Shown here: positions 1 through 10,833 of the stretch, piece after piece
How positions within the stretch are numbered: position 1 is the stretch's first letter
Layout: each line of letters opens with the position of its first letter
DNA from: Porphyra umbilicalis
Lineage: Eukaryota; Rhodophyta; Bangiophyceae; Bangiales; Bangiaceae
DNA length: 64,000 nt
Direction: 5' to 3'
Assembly: GCA_002049455.2 (NCBI GenBank)
Contig: KV919042.1
Location: 1 to 64,000 of the forward strand
Notes under the pieces: generated by a model
The model's database searches: none
What the model was told of the DNA's origin: nothing
Seen by the model: the letters and a program-made list of their open reading frames with translations, nothing else
Translations under genes and position numbers: made by a program

Positions 1-391
1 CGGGGCGGCGGTCGGTGCCGTGCGCAGGCGCTGACGACACGCAGAGGTGGGTGCCATACCGGCGCTGCCGACGCAGAACGGAGGCTGCCCGTCGCGCACG
101 TGAGGATGCGCGCGGCTGCCACGGCATTGCCCGCAGCGTGTGCTGCGCCGATCGCTCGTGCTTGCCAAAGCACCGCTCACGCGAGGCGACGCTCTGACGG
201 GACCTGCGCGGGCTGCCATCACGCATCACCCTCTCCTTTGCACGGGCGTCTGTATTGGCGTGGTCCGCCCCAGACGAGTAGAAGAAAGTGCCACAGAGTG
301 TTTTTTTTAATCTCGACGCACGTTCCTTCTCGCCTGTCCCGGTGTTCACCCCAACCCCTCGGTAGACCCCGCCCCCTCACCCCTCTCTCGC
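1..391. other. GC-rich flank, no gene recognised
   Basis: Short overlapping frames on both strands have no recognisable motif. The stretch lies downstream of the minus-strand gene ending at 392 and could hold its 3' UTR. Confidence 0.4.
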
Positions 392-1386
392 TCAGCACAC
401 GGTCAGCGGGTTGCCCGACGCACTTGCGCCCGGTTCCACCGTACACTTGTCGCCGACCAAGGCCAACGCGGCCACGGCGGACACGTCCGCCCCCCCCCCA
501 GCAGCACCTCCCCCCCTCCCGCGTTGCCGATCGTCGCCGCCCCCCGGACGACACGTCTGCGCCCGACTGGATGATCGTTTTTTCCCCCCCCCAACCGTCA
601 ACCCGCCCGCCCCCGACGACAGCGTCGTCACAAACGGCGACGACGACTGGCTCGGGCCGACCAGCACCTCCACGGCGGCAGTGACCGTCAGCGACGTGGC
701 GCCACGTACGACCGCGCCAGAGCCGATGAGCACATTGCCGGCCGACGAGGTCAGCGCCGCCGCTCCACCCGTCGACCGCACGGCCGTTGCTGCACCCGCC
801 GTCGCGTCTGGGGCGGCCACATCGACGCCCTCGTCGCCCGACAAGGTCACCGTACCAGACCCGACGACCGTTGCGGACGGGCCGACGAGCAGCTCCCGGC
901 CGGCAGAGGCGGACACGCCGCCGCCACCCGAAGCGGCGATCATGCCGCCAAAGCGGATGGTCGTGGCGGACGTCAGCGACACCCCGCCGGCTGCCGTAGA
1001 CGCGACCATGGACCCGCCGTCAAAGATAATGTCGGCGCTTGTCGACCAGGCGATCGCGCCGGCCGTGATGGACGTTCCCGGGCCGACCAAGATTTCCGCC
1101 TCGGTACTCACGCCGGCCGTTGTGACGGTCAAGGCCGCGCCGGCGGGGAGCGTCACCGACACGCCCGCCCCCAGTCGAGATCCTCCCCGGCGCCGACGCG
1201 GATGGTGCACGACGACGCAAAGGTACCGACGCTGTTGTCCGTGATGGTCGTACTGCCAGTCTGCACGGGGCCGTTGCAGGCAGCGTCGAGGAAGGTCTGC
1301 ACGGGCACCGACTGCGCGGCGGCGGCGGTGGCGAGCGCCACCGCGGCGGCAGCGCCGGCAACGACGAGGCGGGTGGCGCCACCCAT
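392..1386 (-). CDS. Secreted repeat-like protein, one frameshift
   Basis: Starts at the ATG complementary to 1384-1386. The first ~25 residues form a typical signal peptide: basic start (MGGATRLVV), a long Ala/Val core and an AAAAQS cleavage region, so the product is probably secreted or enters the endomembrane system. After about 72 residues the frame breaks in a G-run near 1170 and continues in the next frame to a TGA at 392-394, giving roughly 330 residues. The body is Gly/Ala/Ser/Thr/Val-rich with short recurring strands such as ILVGPGTSI, LLVGPSATV and VLIGSGAVV, which suggests a beta-solenoid surface protein. Another run of homopolymers at 565-592 may hide two compensating shifts. No named family is recognised. 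The single break in a G-run could be a sequencing error rather than a true lesion. Confidence 0.6.
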
Positions 1387-2629
1387 GGTGACGTGGCAGA
1401 GGCGGGGGGGACAACGACGGCGTAGGAGTGAGCTGAATGGCCGGATCGACGGCGGCGCTCGGGTCGGGGGGAAGGAGGCGGAAGTGGGTCAGCTGTGCTC
1501 CTGCAGGCGTCGCGCGGTAACTTGCTGTGTTGACGGAGTGGGTGGTGCCAGTCGAGTGGCGACCGCAAGGCCGGCTTTTACCTGGCACGCGGTGCAGCGC
1601 GCGAGCGTTGTGCCGTCGTCACCGCCCTGAACCAACGATTGAGGTGGGTCCGCCATTGCCCCGTGCCTCTTCCCTATGACAAGAGACGGGCAACATTGGG
1701 CAGTATGTACGTCGGGGGTCCGCCGCGGGTGATGCTCGCCGCAGACACGAGATGCAGTACTGCCTCGGCTCAAAGTGCGTCAAGAACGTAGCGCAGCCGC
1801 CTCCCATTGAGCTCGGCGCCGCCCAATCACGGGGATAGGAGACATGCGAGCGCAACCAGCAGGCGCGACGTTGGGCGACGGAGGGGTCCCAAGGGCGCCC
1901 AAGCGCCCGCCGCGGGGCGTTTCAAGGAGAGGGGCGCGTCGCACCAGTGTCACCATCGCGCCGTGCGCTGCTTGCCGGGCGGGGTCCCTACCCGCCTCGC
2001 GCGGGCGAGACTGGACACATTGGCAGCTTGTGATTTGCGCCGGGGCCTCGCTCTGCAGCCAACAAGCGGCGGCCTTCCGGATGCACACCGTGCCCGCTCG
2101 AGGCGCCAGCGATTTACAGCGCCCGCGCGACAACCGGCGAGCGGACCCGCTGTTTTGAATCCCAGATCTCCCGGCCCAAGGGGCCACCGTGGCACCGTAG
2201 AGCCGCCCATCAGAGCCCCGTTCTGACACTACTCAGACAGGTGAGCGATGTTGTCGTCAGTGGGTGGTTGTCCGCAGCCCCAGTACGGAGCCGACAGCTC
2301 AACCGTACAGCAATACCGTGCTTGCGTTTCTCGGTCGGTGCACCTGCCAACGTCGAGCGTGGCCGACACGGGACCCTCAGCAGGCTGTTGCGCACACAGG
2401 TTGCGTGACAGACTTGTTCCGCTCGTTGGGTTCAAGGCGATCGGCCCGCTGCCGTGCTGTCCGCCGCGTCACAGGCTTCTTGGGCGGGGATGCCGCGCAT
2501 GGGATGTACGCTCAGTTCACTGGAGCCGTCTCGCGCCGAGCTTCGTCTGCGCCTGTTCCCGGCTCGTTGCGGAAGACGACGTGTTTCGGATACAATGTGT
2601 GACCAGCATGGTCTCCATTCGTCATGAAT
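1387..2629. other. Intergenic, no gene recognised
   Basis: Frames of 60-180 codons overlap on both strands without a domain, signal peptide or consistent codon bias. It includes the 5' flank of the secreted-protein gene. Nothing further is supported. Confidence 0.4.
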
Positions 2630-3488
2630 GGCTACCTATTGTAGCCTGTGGGGGTGGAAGGAAACCATGGTACTCCTCTGTGGCCAAGTCGAGCAAGTCT
2701 GCCGCAATGCGTGCCTTGCACAGACCCGACGGTGCATTTGCACAAGTACAGAAACCCCTGCCGCGTCACGGCGAGCGTCTCCTCTCGCCCACACGGGCAT
2801 GACCCCCCCACTCTACTGCGAATCCCGCACGTCGTCGAGCCCGCGCATCGCATCCGCGTGGCCGTGCGTCAACACAGTGCCGTCGACGGACGCGAGGCGC
2901 CACTGGCGAATGGCGGCCGACAGCGCGAGGCGCGCCGTCTTGCCCAAATCCACCACCAGCGCGCAGCCGCCCGCACGCCGCAGCAGCACCGCCACATTGT
3001 GCCGCGCGTTGCGTTGGTCGCCGGCCGCGCCGGCGGTCGCCCCCGCCGCCGCCGCCGAGGCGCGCACGGCACTCGCGGGGGGGGCGGCTGCTGGCGGCGC
3101 CGCTGCGGCGAGGAGGCAAGAGAGGCGTGGCAAGGTGGTAAAGACGCCATTGCCAAGGATGATAACGTCGTTGACGGTGGGGGGGGGGTGCCCGCCCCCT
3201 CCGTGGCCGTGTCGGGCGCCGGCGGGGCGGCGGGGGGGCGGGGGCGGCGGTGGCCGAGGGCGTCGGAGCGGGGGCGGGTGGCGTGATGCCATTAACCGCT
3301 GGGGCGGGGGTGGGCCGTGCCACGGCTGCGGCGGCGGCGGTGGCGGCGGCAGCGGTAGCAATGGCGGTGGCGGCGGGGGGGGGGGGGGTGACCGCCGCGG
3401 GGTGGGGGGGCGCGGCGCACACGCCGCCACTGGCAGGCGCCACGGTTGGGCCAGGGGAGGGCGGCTTGTCGGGGATAAAACCGAGCAT
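2630..3488 (-). pseudogene. Decayed metallo-beta-lactamase-fold hydrolase
   Basis: The conserved core lies on the minus strand between about 3180 and 2813. It opens with VIILGNGVFTTLPRLSCLL, the family's GTG-S-PRxxCL start, then RNARHNVAVLLRR, LVVDLGKTARLAL and THGHADAMRGLDDVR. The last is the metal-binding HxHxD plus GLDDxR signature of the PhnP/RNase Z-like eukaryotic hydrolase subgroup. A TAG at 2813-2815 stops the frame right after this motif. A match to the next family block (TLAVTRQGFLYL) is visible in another frame further on, so the gene is broken by a stop and at least one shift. Upstream, an ATG at 3488 begins an Ala/Pro-rich leader in another frame, separated from the core by long G/C homopolymers. 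The family hydrolyses phosphodiester-type substrates; this copy looks non-functional. Confidence 0.6.
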
Positions 3489-5360
3489 GGTCGTCGGGCG
3501 CAGCACGGCAGGGCGGCACAGTCATTGCAGTCGACTTCGCCGACTATTAGGTCGGCAGTGCTCATGCCAAATCATGCCGCTTCAGGAGCTGTGACATAGA
3601 GAAAGATTCACACCACGAACAGCACCCGCGCGCATTCAATCTCGGCGAGCAGCGCGTGGTGCGCAGCGACTGTCAGGAGCCGCCCTCATGGACCCGAGGT
3701 CGTACCGGGCGCCGGCCAGTGCGACTGCGCGCGGCTCTTACTGGCTCAAGCCTGAAGCGGAGGTGCCATGGAGGGGCCTCCAACGCGGCACCAGCTGCCG
3801 TGCAGGACGGACATCCGCGTCACCGCCGCCCGTGGCGGCTCCCTTGGAGACGCCCGCGTTCGTGGCGGCGGCCGGCTTATGGCGTTGCTATGGGCCGAGT
3901 AGACGATGGCGCCGGCGGACCACTCGGGCGGAGGAGGGGGGGGGAGATGGCGGTGGCGGCTGCAACTCCCGCGGCCACCGCCGCCGCGGCCGCGGCCGCG
4001 ACCACCGCCAACGCGCTGCCGTCACCGCCAGCAGCAACACCAGCGCCGGCGACAGCGCCGGGTACGGCCACGCCGCCGCCCACGCCGCCGCCCGACGCTC
4101 GGTGCACCGGCTCCTGGCGGGTCTGCAGCGGCCGCGCCGCCTCCCCTCTTCCGGGTGCGGCAGCCGCAGCGCCCCCGCTGCCGCAATCCCCCCGCACCCC
4201 CACGACGGACGACCGCCGCGCGCCATCCAAGAGCCGCGGCGGTGCGCGCGACGCTTTCCAGGGCGTCTGTGCCGCAATGTAGACACTAGAAATCGGCCGC
4301 GCTGCCGCGGCCGTCGCGTCCACCGCTGCGGCGCACAACGCCTGCGGCTACGGGGCGGCGGCAGAGGTGATGCGGCGGGGGGGACGGCGGTGGAGGCGGC
4401 GCGGCACGGGGGCGGCCTGGGAGGCGGCGCGGCGAGGCCGGCGGCGCGTCGGCCGACGGCCACCACCACCACCACCGCCGCGGGCGTCGGGGTTGTGGGG
4501 ATGGGGGCAGCCCGTACGCAGGGACCTCCCCCCCACCCACGGCACCCGCCGAGACTCGACGCGGGTGGCCGCCACGCGCGGTACTACAGGCAGAGGCGAC
4601 CGACGGCGGCGGCGGCCACACCGGGTCGGCGGTGCCGAGCCGCACGCCACGCGGGCGGGGCGGACCCCCGGGACGGGCAGGCGGCAATGCGCCGCCACGC
4701 GTGCGTGACGGGCGCGGCGCGCCGTCGCGCGGCCGTCGGCGCCACCGCCTGCTCACCGCCGCCGACGGTTGCGCCGACCGGGGCGGGCGCGGTGCCCGCC
4801 GCGGGGGAGAGGCACACCGCACGGGGCGCGCGCGCGGAGCGGCTCTGGGGTGGGCGCGCGCGGGCCGGGGCGCCGTGGGGCGGACGACCGGGTGCCGCCT
4901 GGGAGGGTACACCATGAGGGGCCCCGGGGGCTAGCCCCGGATGCGCGCGGGAGCAAGAGGCAGGGCGTTTCCCTGTTCCACCGCGACGAGCTATCGCGGG
5001 GGAGGTGGAGCACGCGGACGCGCACGCCAGCCGCGCACACGTGGGAGCGACCGAGCCCCTCATCACAGGCGGGGGGGGAAGGAACCTGGACGGCGACCGC
5101 AGTCGTGGCCGCGGCGGCCGCCGCCGACGCCACTGCAGCAGACGGGCGGATGGCGGCGAGCTCGTGGCCGCCGCCGCCGCCGCCGCCGCCCGCTGCGGCC
5201 GCCGTCGCGGCGCTGTGGCGGTCGCCGCGGCGACCCTGCCGGTCGTCGCGCCGCCAGCCACAGGGGCGGCCGCAGGCGGGCGACCCGTCGTCGGCCGCCA
5301 TTTGGTCAGAGGGGCATGCGGGCGGGTCGCCCCTACGGTGAAGGGGCGGGGGAGCAATCG
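3489..5360. other. Extremely GC-rich low-complexity stretch
   Basis: Long overlapping frames exist on all six frames because stop codons are rare at this base composition. None shows a domain or conserved motif; most encode Ala/Arg/Pro/Gly runs. A GCC trinucleotide run lies at about 5167-5190 and G or C homopolymers are frequent. No gene is called. Confidence 0.5.
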
Positions 5361-6842
5361 GAGCGCCAGGAAAGAAGATGGATGGCAGCGTAGGTACGGA
5401 GGAGCGACGAACGTCTATCCCACGCGACAGTCAGGTGGGACAGAGGTATGTGGCCATTGACATTGCAGCTGTTGGTCGGCAGTATGGCTATCGCTGTTGT
5501 CCTAATTCTGTCCTCTTTGAGGGAGAACAGGATATGACTCACGTTTGTTCTTGTGCCCAGCGGAATCTCTTGGGACAGAAGAATATGATTCTTCGTTCCC
5601 TGCACATACGTTACCGAACGAAAACCTATCCGACTGTTCTCGAGGAAACTGGCCAAATACGGTTCGAAGGCGGGTAACCCCCCCTAGATGTGCAGTTCTG
5701 ACTGGTTGAGGTCCTCCCAGCCAGATCAAGCATCGATTCTCGGTGCCACTCGTCGCAGAACCGTTGGTGGGGCTTGGTAGATTCGACGCTCCCCCCTGAT
5801 CAGCCACGACAGCACACGGAGATGTTCTGTGGGTTGCCCACTCAGACAAAGGTCCTGGTGGCAACTTGATCGTGAGCGGGCACACAAGCGCAGACCTCGC
5901 GTGTTGATACCACCCCTGTCAGCTGACGTGGCTGGCCAGTCTCTGACTCTGCGCAGCGTGAACAGAGGATGTCGAGTACAGTTTGTCGGAGGTTTTTCGA
6001 AAACCTCTCTACATATGGCCAGGATGATGTCGATGATGTCGCGTGACTGGGGGGGCCACCGTGCGCGCTGACCAGCACGTGGGGATGCAGTGAACAGTTC
6101 CCGGGCTCAAAGTGTAGTGATGCACACATATACTTAAAACAAGGGACTCTCTCTCCGTTTCAGAGGTGGCAGTCTGCACTCGTGTCCTCAGGGATCTGAA
6201 GGCGTGTCAGTATTGCAAGGGTCGCGATGACGTTAAAAGCGAATGGAGTTACGTGGCTGAGAAGGACTGTCCTGCCAAAGGGGTCACAGGGCTCGAACGG
6301 CGCGTGCCCCCCGCCCCCCCCCCACCGCCCCGAGTTGCGCGCGGCGACCGCGCGCAGCGACTTCCGGGGTTCAAAGCGCCCACGATGATCCGGGGGTGAT
6401 CGTGCCTGCGCGCCGGCTTCTGCTGCGGCGGCGCGTTGGCGGTTGCTGACGCCATCTACAGGCGCGGTTAGAGGCGCCCCGACGCGCGGCAGTCGATCTC
6501 ACCCGCCCGCCCGTGCGGTGTCTCGGCCGCGCGCAGGTGCGCTGCGCGACGGGGTGACGGCCCCGCCCGTGGGCGTTGCGCCACGCCGGCGGGCCGCCGC
6601 CGCTGCGGTGGCGGCGGCGGCACCCCTTTCCCCGCCCTACGCCCCCCCCCGCCACGGCAACGTGGCTGTACGTGCCCCCGTGCGTGCTCGCGGCCATGGA
6701 GCCGGCCGGCGTGCCCGGTGTCGATGCGTCGCTGAGCGCGCCACCGCCCTGAAGGCCAGGGTATTGCACGCACGTGCCTGGGATGGAATCTGTTTGCCTC
6801 TGTGTAGTTCTAGCGATCAAAAGTAGCTGCGTTTGCAGCAGA
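5361..6842. other. Intergenic, no gene recognised
   Basis: Base composition is closer to neutral in 5.4-6.3 kb and GC-rich again to 6.8 kb. Small frames only, none with recognisable content. Confidence 0.4.
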
Positions 6843-6970
6843 GGTGTGATTATAATCATTCTTCGGCTCGGAATAAATTATTATAATCAGTGGCCATGAT
6901 TATAATCATTTTGCGCCTTTACGACAGAGCAGAAGTACGAACAATGACCATGATTATTATCATGGTCATT
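6843..6970. repeat. AT-rich palindromic island
   Basis: In an otherwise GC-rich region this ~130 bp is AT-rich and full of short palindromes. The 14-mer tgattataatcatt occurs twice, at about 6847 and 6898. A 28-nt inverted repeat lies at 6943-6970: two perfect 12-nt arms (AATGACCATGAT) around TATT. Each palindrome is followed by a variant of ttttgcg. It could be a MITE fragment, a regulatory or matrix-attachment site, or a cruciform-forming element. Confidence 0.6.
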
Positions 6971-8082
6971 TTGCGTTGATCAATTAACAATCACCTGCCA
7001 CCTCTGGTTTGCAGCCTCCCGCGTGGGGAAGACCACCAGTCGATGAGGGCTTCAACATCAAATGAGGGAGATTCCTGTGGAAAGAAGTTGGTGAGCCGGT
7101 ACCCGGATATTACGAAAAACAGCTGACCATAGATCATGGCGACGGGAGCACGAGAGCGTACTTTTGCCGCAGTGTCGTTGACGGACGCCCTCTGTGATCG
7201 AGGCGACGTGCCCGCGAACGAGCGCCGTTCGTCTCCACCCTCCCCATGTGTGTATTATCCTCACCCGGTCGACGCCTAGGATGGCAGTCGGTTGGGGGAT
7301 AACGGTGCCCGCCCACCCCGAGGACCGTGTGAGCGCAACGTGGGCGGGGGCGCTGTGCCTCGCGTGCAACCCGCGGCGTCGGCGCTGCACGACGCGGGGG
7401 GGCGGGTTGCACACGCGGCGATCGTCTGTGCCCGTTTGCCGCCCGTGTGGTTGCGCGGGGAGACGAGTGGGGCGCATCTCGACGTCGGAGCTCACGCCGT
7501 TTTTGGTGCCGCCGCGCCGCTATCGCCTCCTTGTCCGATGGTCCCTGCGCGCGGACGCCCGCACGCCCACCACCTGTGGCGATGGTGCGGTGGAGGGGGG
7601 CGCGCGGCGGTGGGCCCGGCCCGCGTGTCTTGTTGTTTTTCCTCCTCGGACCTGCTCGGTCGTGGGGACGGTGCGAGGGGGCGCCACCGGTGTCGCGTCG
7701 CGCTGTCCACCGGCATCGGGGGTGGGAGCCGAGGGGGCACGGGCTCGTGCCGTGGTGCCACCATCCGTCATTGACTTGCGGCGGCGTCGGCGTATAAGAC
7801 CACCCTCAATGAGCGGGTCCAGCGCACCTGCGCGACGCCAAGACCGCGTCGTTTGTACGGCCTCTCCCTCCTGCCTGAGTCCGTACCAGTCGCCGCTGCT
7901 CCCCCCCCCCCCTTCTGCTGTCGGTGGGTGGTACGCCTGTGTTGGGCCTCCGCCATTGGCCGCCGGTTGGCGCCCTGACTACGCCCCTCGCCTTCTTCTT
8001 TGTCGGCACCTCGACGCACGTGGCCGTACGCGGGCGGGTGCCCCTCACGCTTGTTTCCATCGCCGTCAAGCGGGTAGTCAAG
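6971..8082. other. 5' flank of the lipoxygenase gene
   Basis: No gene is recognised. The lipoxygenase frame stays open upstream of its chosen ATG back to 7924, but only from a GTG. A TATAAGAC box-like string lies at 7791, about 290 nt before the ATG, and a C-run at about 7900; neither is strong promoter evidence. Confidence 0.35.
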
Positions 8083-10833
8083 ATGCCTCTGTTTGCGGGC
8101 ATCGGCCAACTGGTCAAGGTCGTGGAGTTGACCGCCGCTGGTGTCCGCGGCGTCGTCGGCCACATCACGGGGGGTGGGCGGGAGGATGCGCCCATGCGCC
8201 CCTTCCTCAAGGTCGAACACGCGGTCGTGGAGGGCACCGTCGCCGCCCCCGTCGAGGAGGTATGGGCGTTGGTGGGGAATTTTGGGGGGTGGATGTCCTG
8301 GTGGCCCGCCTTCACCTCGTGCACCGTCACTGGGTCGGGGGTTGGGCAGAAGCGAACCCTCACCTACGTCGGCGCGCGCTCGTACGTGGAAGTGTTGACG
8401 AAGCTGGATGACAAGCGGCACGTCATTGAGTACCACCTGGTCGAGTCGCACCCGGAGCTCATCGCCGAGAATGTGCGCACGGCGGTGGAGCTCGTGGCGG
8501 CGGGCCCCCGGTCGACGCGCGTGACGTGGAGCTCTGCTTTCCAGCCCATCCACGAGGCGGCGCTGCCCAAGATCCGTGCGGGCCAGATGGCAGCGTACGA
8601 AGCGGGGATTTCGGCCTTGCAGGACAAGCTCTCCCCGGGACCGCCTGTCCGCCCTGTGCGATTGTCGTTTACCAAGGCGTCGATGAACGCCTCGTCGTCG
8701 GTTGCCCACCTGACCATCTCCGTGGCGGAGGTGGTCGTGCATAGTCTTCGCCTGACGCCGTCTGGGACGCCTGTGATGGGCGACGTGGTGACGCTGCAGC
8801 TGGCGAGTGTCGACGACGTGCTGGAGCTCGCCCTGGAGGAGAAGGATGCTACGGTGTTGGGGAAGGGCACTATCTCGGCGTCGGTGCTGCTCGGCACGAA
8901 TGAGGGCCCTTCACAGGCCACGTTTGACGTGGAGCTCAGCGCTGCCGGTGGCGGCCAGCCCGTCGCCACCTACACCCTGTCCGTGATGAACGCGCCGCCG
9001 CCGTCGCCTATCGAGGCAGCGACCAAATTGCTCCTGTCTGTCGGGCAGGAGCTGCAGGAGCATCTGATGCAGACGGCTTTCCTCATTGGCGTCGACGATG
9101 GCGAGTGGCGTTACGCGTCGTACCCTCAAGCGACGGAGAAGACGCCACTGCCCAAGTTTAGCGCCGCTCTGCCCCCGTCGCAGGTCATCCGACCGACGCG
9201 GGTCGGACACCTCTTTGGCCGCAACATGGAATTCCTGTACGCGCAGGCGCGGCTGCTGAAGCTGCTGGCGGATACGAGCCCCGAGGGGGGGATCGCAGAG
9301 CCGCTGCGCCAACGCCTGGCTGCCCTGCAGGCCGATGTGAAGAAGGTCTTGCAGGACGACCCCTTTTGCGCGCCGTTTAATGGCGCTGTGGTCAAGCCGC
9401 AGCGTGTCGCCGAGCGCTGGACGCATGACGATGAGGTGGCGGACCAAATGATCCGCGGCGTCAACCCCATGAAGATTGTCCGCGTGACGGACAACCCGGC
9501 GGACGTCCTGCCCGCTCTGTTTCAGAAACTTGTTGCGCCCGACGGACGCAACTTGACGCAGCTGTGGAAGGACAATGCTCTCTTCTACGTGGACTACCCC
9601 GAGTTGATGGTCGGGGAGCTGGATGCCGCGTCGGGGGCCTACTGTCACCAAGCGGTCTCGTCGATCCTGGACGCGGATGTCGGCGCCAAGAAGTATTGGT
9701 ACGCTCCGCGGCTGGTCTTGTACAAGAAGGCGTCTGGCAAGCTTTCCATTGCTGGCTTCGCGCTTACTCGCAAGGACGACGGCTGCGACGAGGTGTACAC
9801 GGCGGCGACGCACCCGCCCATCACCTATCTTCTTGCCAAGTGCCATTTGACGTGCGCCGACAACCAAGCTCATCAGTTCGTGAGCCACCTCGGCCTCACC
9901 CACCTACTCGCCGAGCCGTTCATCGTTGCTGCTCACAACTCGCTGCCGACGGACCACATTGTCTCCGCGCTGCTCCGCCCCCACTTTGTGGACACGATTG
10001 GGATCAACTTTTTGGCGCGACAGACGCTCGTCTCCTCCGTGGCGCCGTTTACGGACGCGACGTTTAGTGTCGGGACGGCGCACGGTCTCACCATCTTTTC
10101 GACGGCGTATGCGACGTGGGACTTCCTTGGTGACAACTTTGTGAATGGGCTAACTAAGCGTGGTTTCGGCGCGGATGCGTCTGTGGACGGGCTGGACGGC
10201 TTCTACTACCGCGACGACGGCTTCAAGGTGTGGAACGCGCTCACCCGCCACGTGTCCCGCGTGCTCCATGCCCACTACGGGGCCTGCGAGCATGACGCGA
10301 ACGGTGCGGTGGCCGGCGACGCGGACGTGGCCGCGTGGTGCGCGGAGATGCGCGACCCCAAGCGGGCGGCCATCCCTTCTTTCCCCGAGGCCTTCACGTC
10401 GGTCTGCGCCCTCACCGAGGCACTCGTCAGCATCATCTTTATGTGTTCGGCGCAGCACGCGGCGGTCAACTTCCCGCAAGCCGAGTACGTGACGTATGTG
10501 CCAAACAGACCTGATTCGCTTCGCACGCCAATGCCGCCGACGCCCACCGGTGGGGACCTGCCACAGGCGGCCTTGGGGGAGGCGCTGCCGGACATGGCCG
10601 TGTCGCTGTTCCAAACGATGTTTGGTTACTTGCTGTCCGCGCCGACGGACACGCCGGCGTCTGCGTACGCCGCGGTTAAGGAGAGCCACCCTACCGCCGT
10701 TGACGCCTTCACCTCCGACCTGCTCCGCGTCACAGAGGAAATTGATGAGCGCAACCGGTCGTTGGTGTCCAAGGACGAGCAGCCGTACGTGTATCTGTCG
10801 CCGGAGAATATGCCGCTGTCCATCGACATCTAA
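8083..10833 (+). CDS. Lipoxygenase with N-terminal SRPBCC domain
   Basis: Intronless, 916 residues from the ATG at 8083 (A at -3). Residues ~38-180 are an SRPBCC/polyketide-cyclase-type lipid-binding domain (APVEEVWALVGNFGGW, later TRVTWSSAFQP). Residues ~195-300 form a beta-rich C2/PLAT-like region. The remainder is a lipoxygenase catalytic domain, which inserts dioxygen into polyunsaturated fatty acids using non-haem iron. Iron ligands can be placed: His597 and His602 (HQFVSH), His792 and Asn796 (HAAVN), and the C-terminal Ile916 (PLSIDI). The block after the first ligands, THLLAEPFIVAAHNSLPTDH, and INFLARQTLV match plant lipoxygenase blocks. The role is presumably oxylipin formation; no transit peptide is obvious. 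It could instead start at 8194. No stop or shift interrupts it, unlike most other coding sequence here. A lipid-binding domain fused ahead of the usual C2-like domain is unusual. Confidence 0.93.
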   Translation: MPLFAGIGQLVKVVELTAAGVRGVVGHITGGGREDAPMRPFLKVEHAVVEGTVAAPVEEVWALVGNFGGWMSWWPAFTSCTVTGSGVGQKRTLTYVGARSYVEVLTKLDDKRHVIEYHLVESHPELIAENVRTAVELVAAGPRSTRVTWSSAFQPIHEAALPKIRAGQMAAYEAGISALQDKLSPGPPVRPVRLSFTKASMNASSSVAHLTISVAEVVVHSLRLTPSGTPVMGDVVTLQLASVDDVLELALEEKDATVLGKGTISASVLLGTNEGPSQATFDVELSAAGGGQPVATYTLSVMNAPPPSPIEAATKLLLSVGQELQEHLMQTAFLIGVDDGEWRYASYPQATEKTPLPKFSAALPPSQVIRPTRVGHLFGRNMEFLYAQARLLKLLADTSPEGGIAEPLRQRLAALQADVKKVLQDDPFCAPFNGAVVKPQRVAERWTHDDEVADQMIRGVNPMKIVRVTDNPADVLPALFQKLVAPDGRNLTQLWKDNALFYVDYPELMVGELDAASGAYCHQAVSSILDADVGAKKYWYAPRLVLYKKASGKLSIAGFALTRKDDGCDEVYTAATHPPITYLLAKCHLTCADNQAHQFVSHLGLTHLLAEPFIVAAHNSLPTDHIVSALLRPHFVDTIGINFLARQTLVSSVAPFTDATFSVGTAHGLTIFSTAYATWDFLGDNFVNGLTKRGFGADASVDGLDGFYYRDDGFKVWNALTRHVSRVLHAHYGACEHDANGAVAGDADVAAWCAEMRDPKRAAIPSFPEAFTSVCALTEALVSIIFMCSAQHAAVNFPQAEYVTYVPNRPDSLRTPMPPTPTGGDLPQAALGEALPDMAVSLFQTMFGYLLSAPTDTPASAYAAVKESHPTAVDAFTSDLLRVTEEIDERNRSLVSKDEQPYVYLSPENMPLSIDI

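Noticed and set aside
3688..4917. A 400-codon plus-strand open frame
   Set aside because: Stops are rare at this GC content and equally long frames overlap on the other strand; composition is Arg/Ala/Pro/Gly with no motif.
7924..8082. N-terminal extension of the lipoxygenase
   Set aside because: It would need a GTG start, and the extra 53 residues show no domain or targeting signal; the ATG at 8083 precedes the SRPBCC domain.
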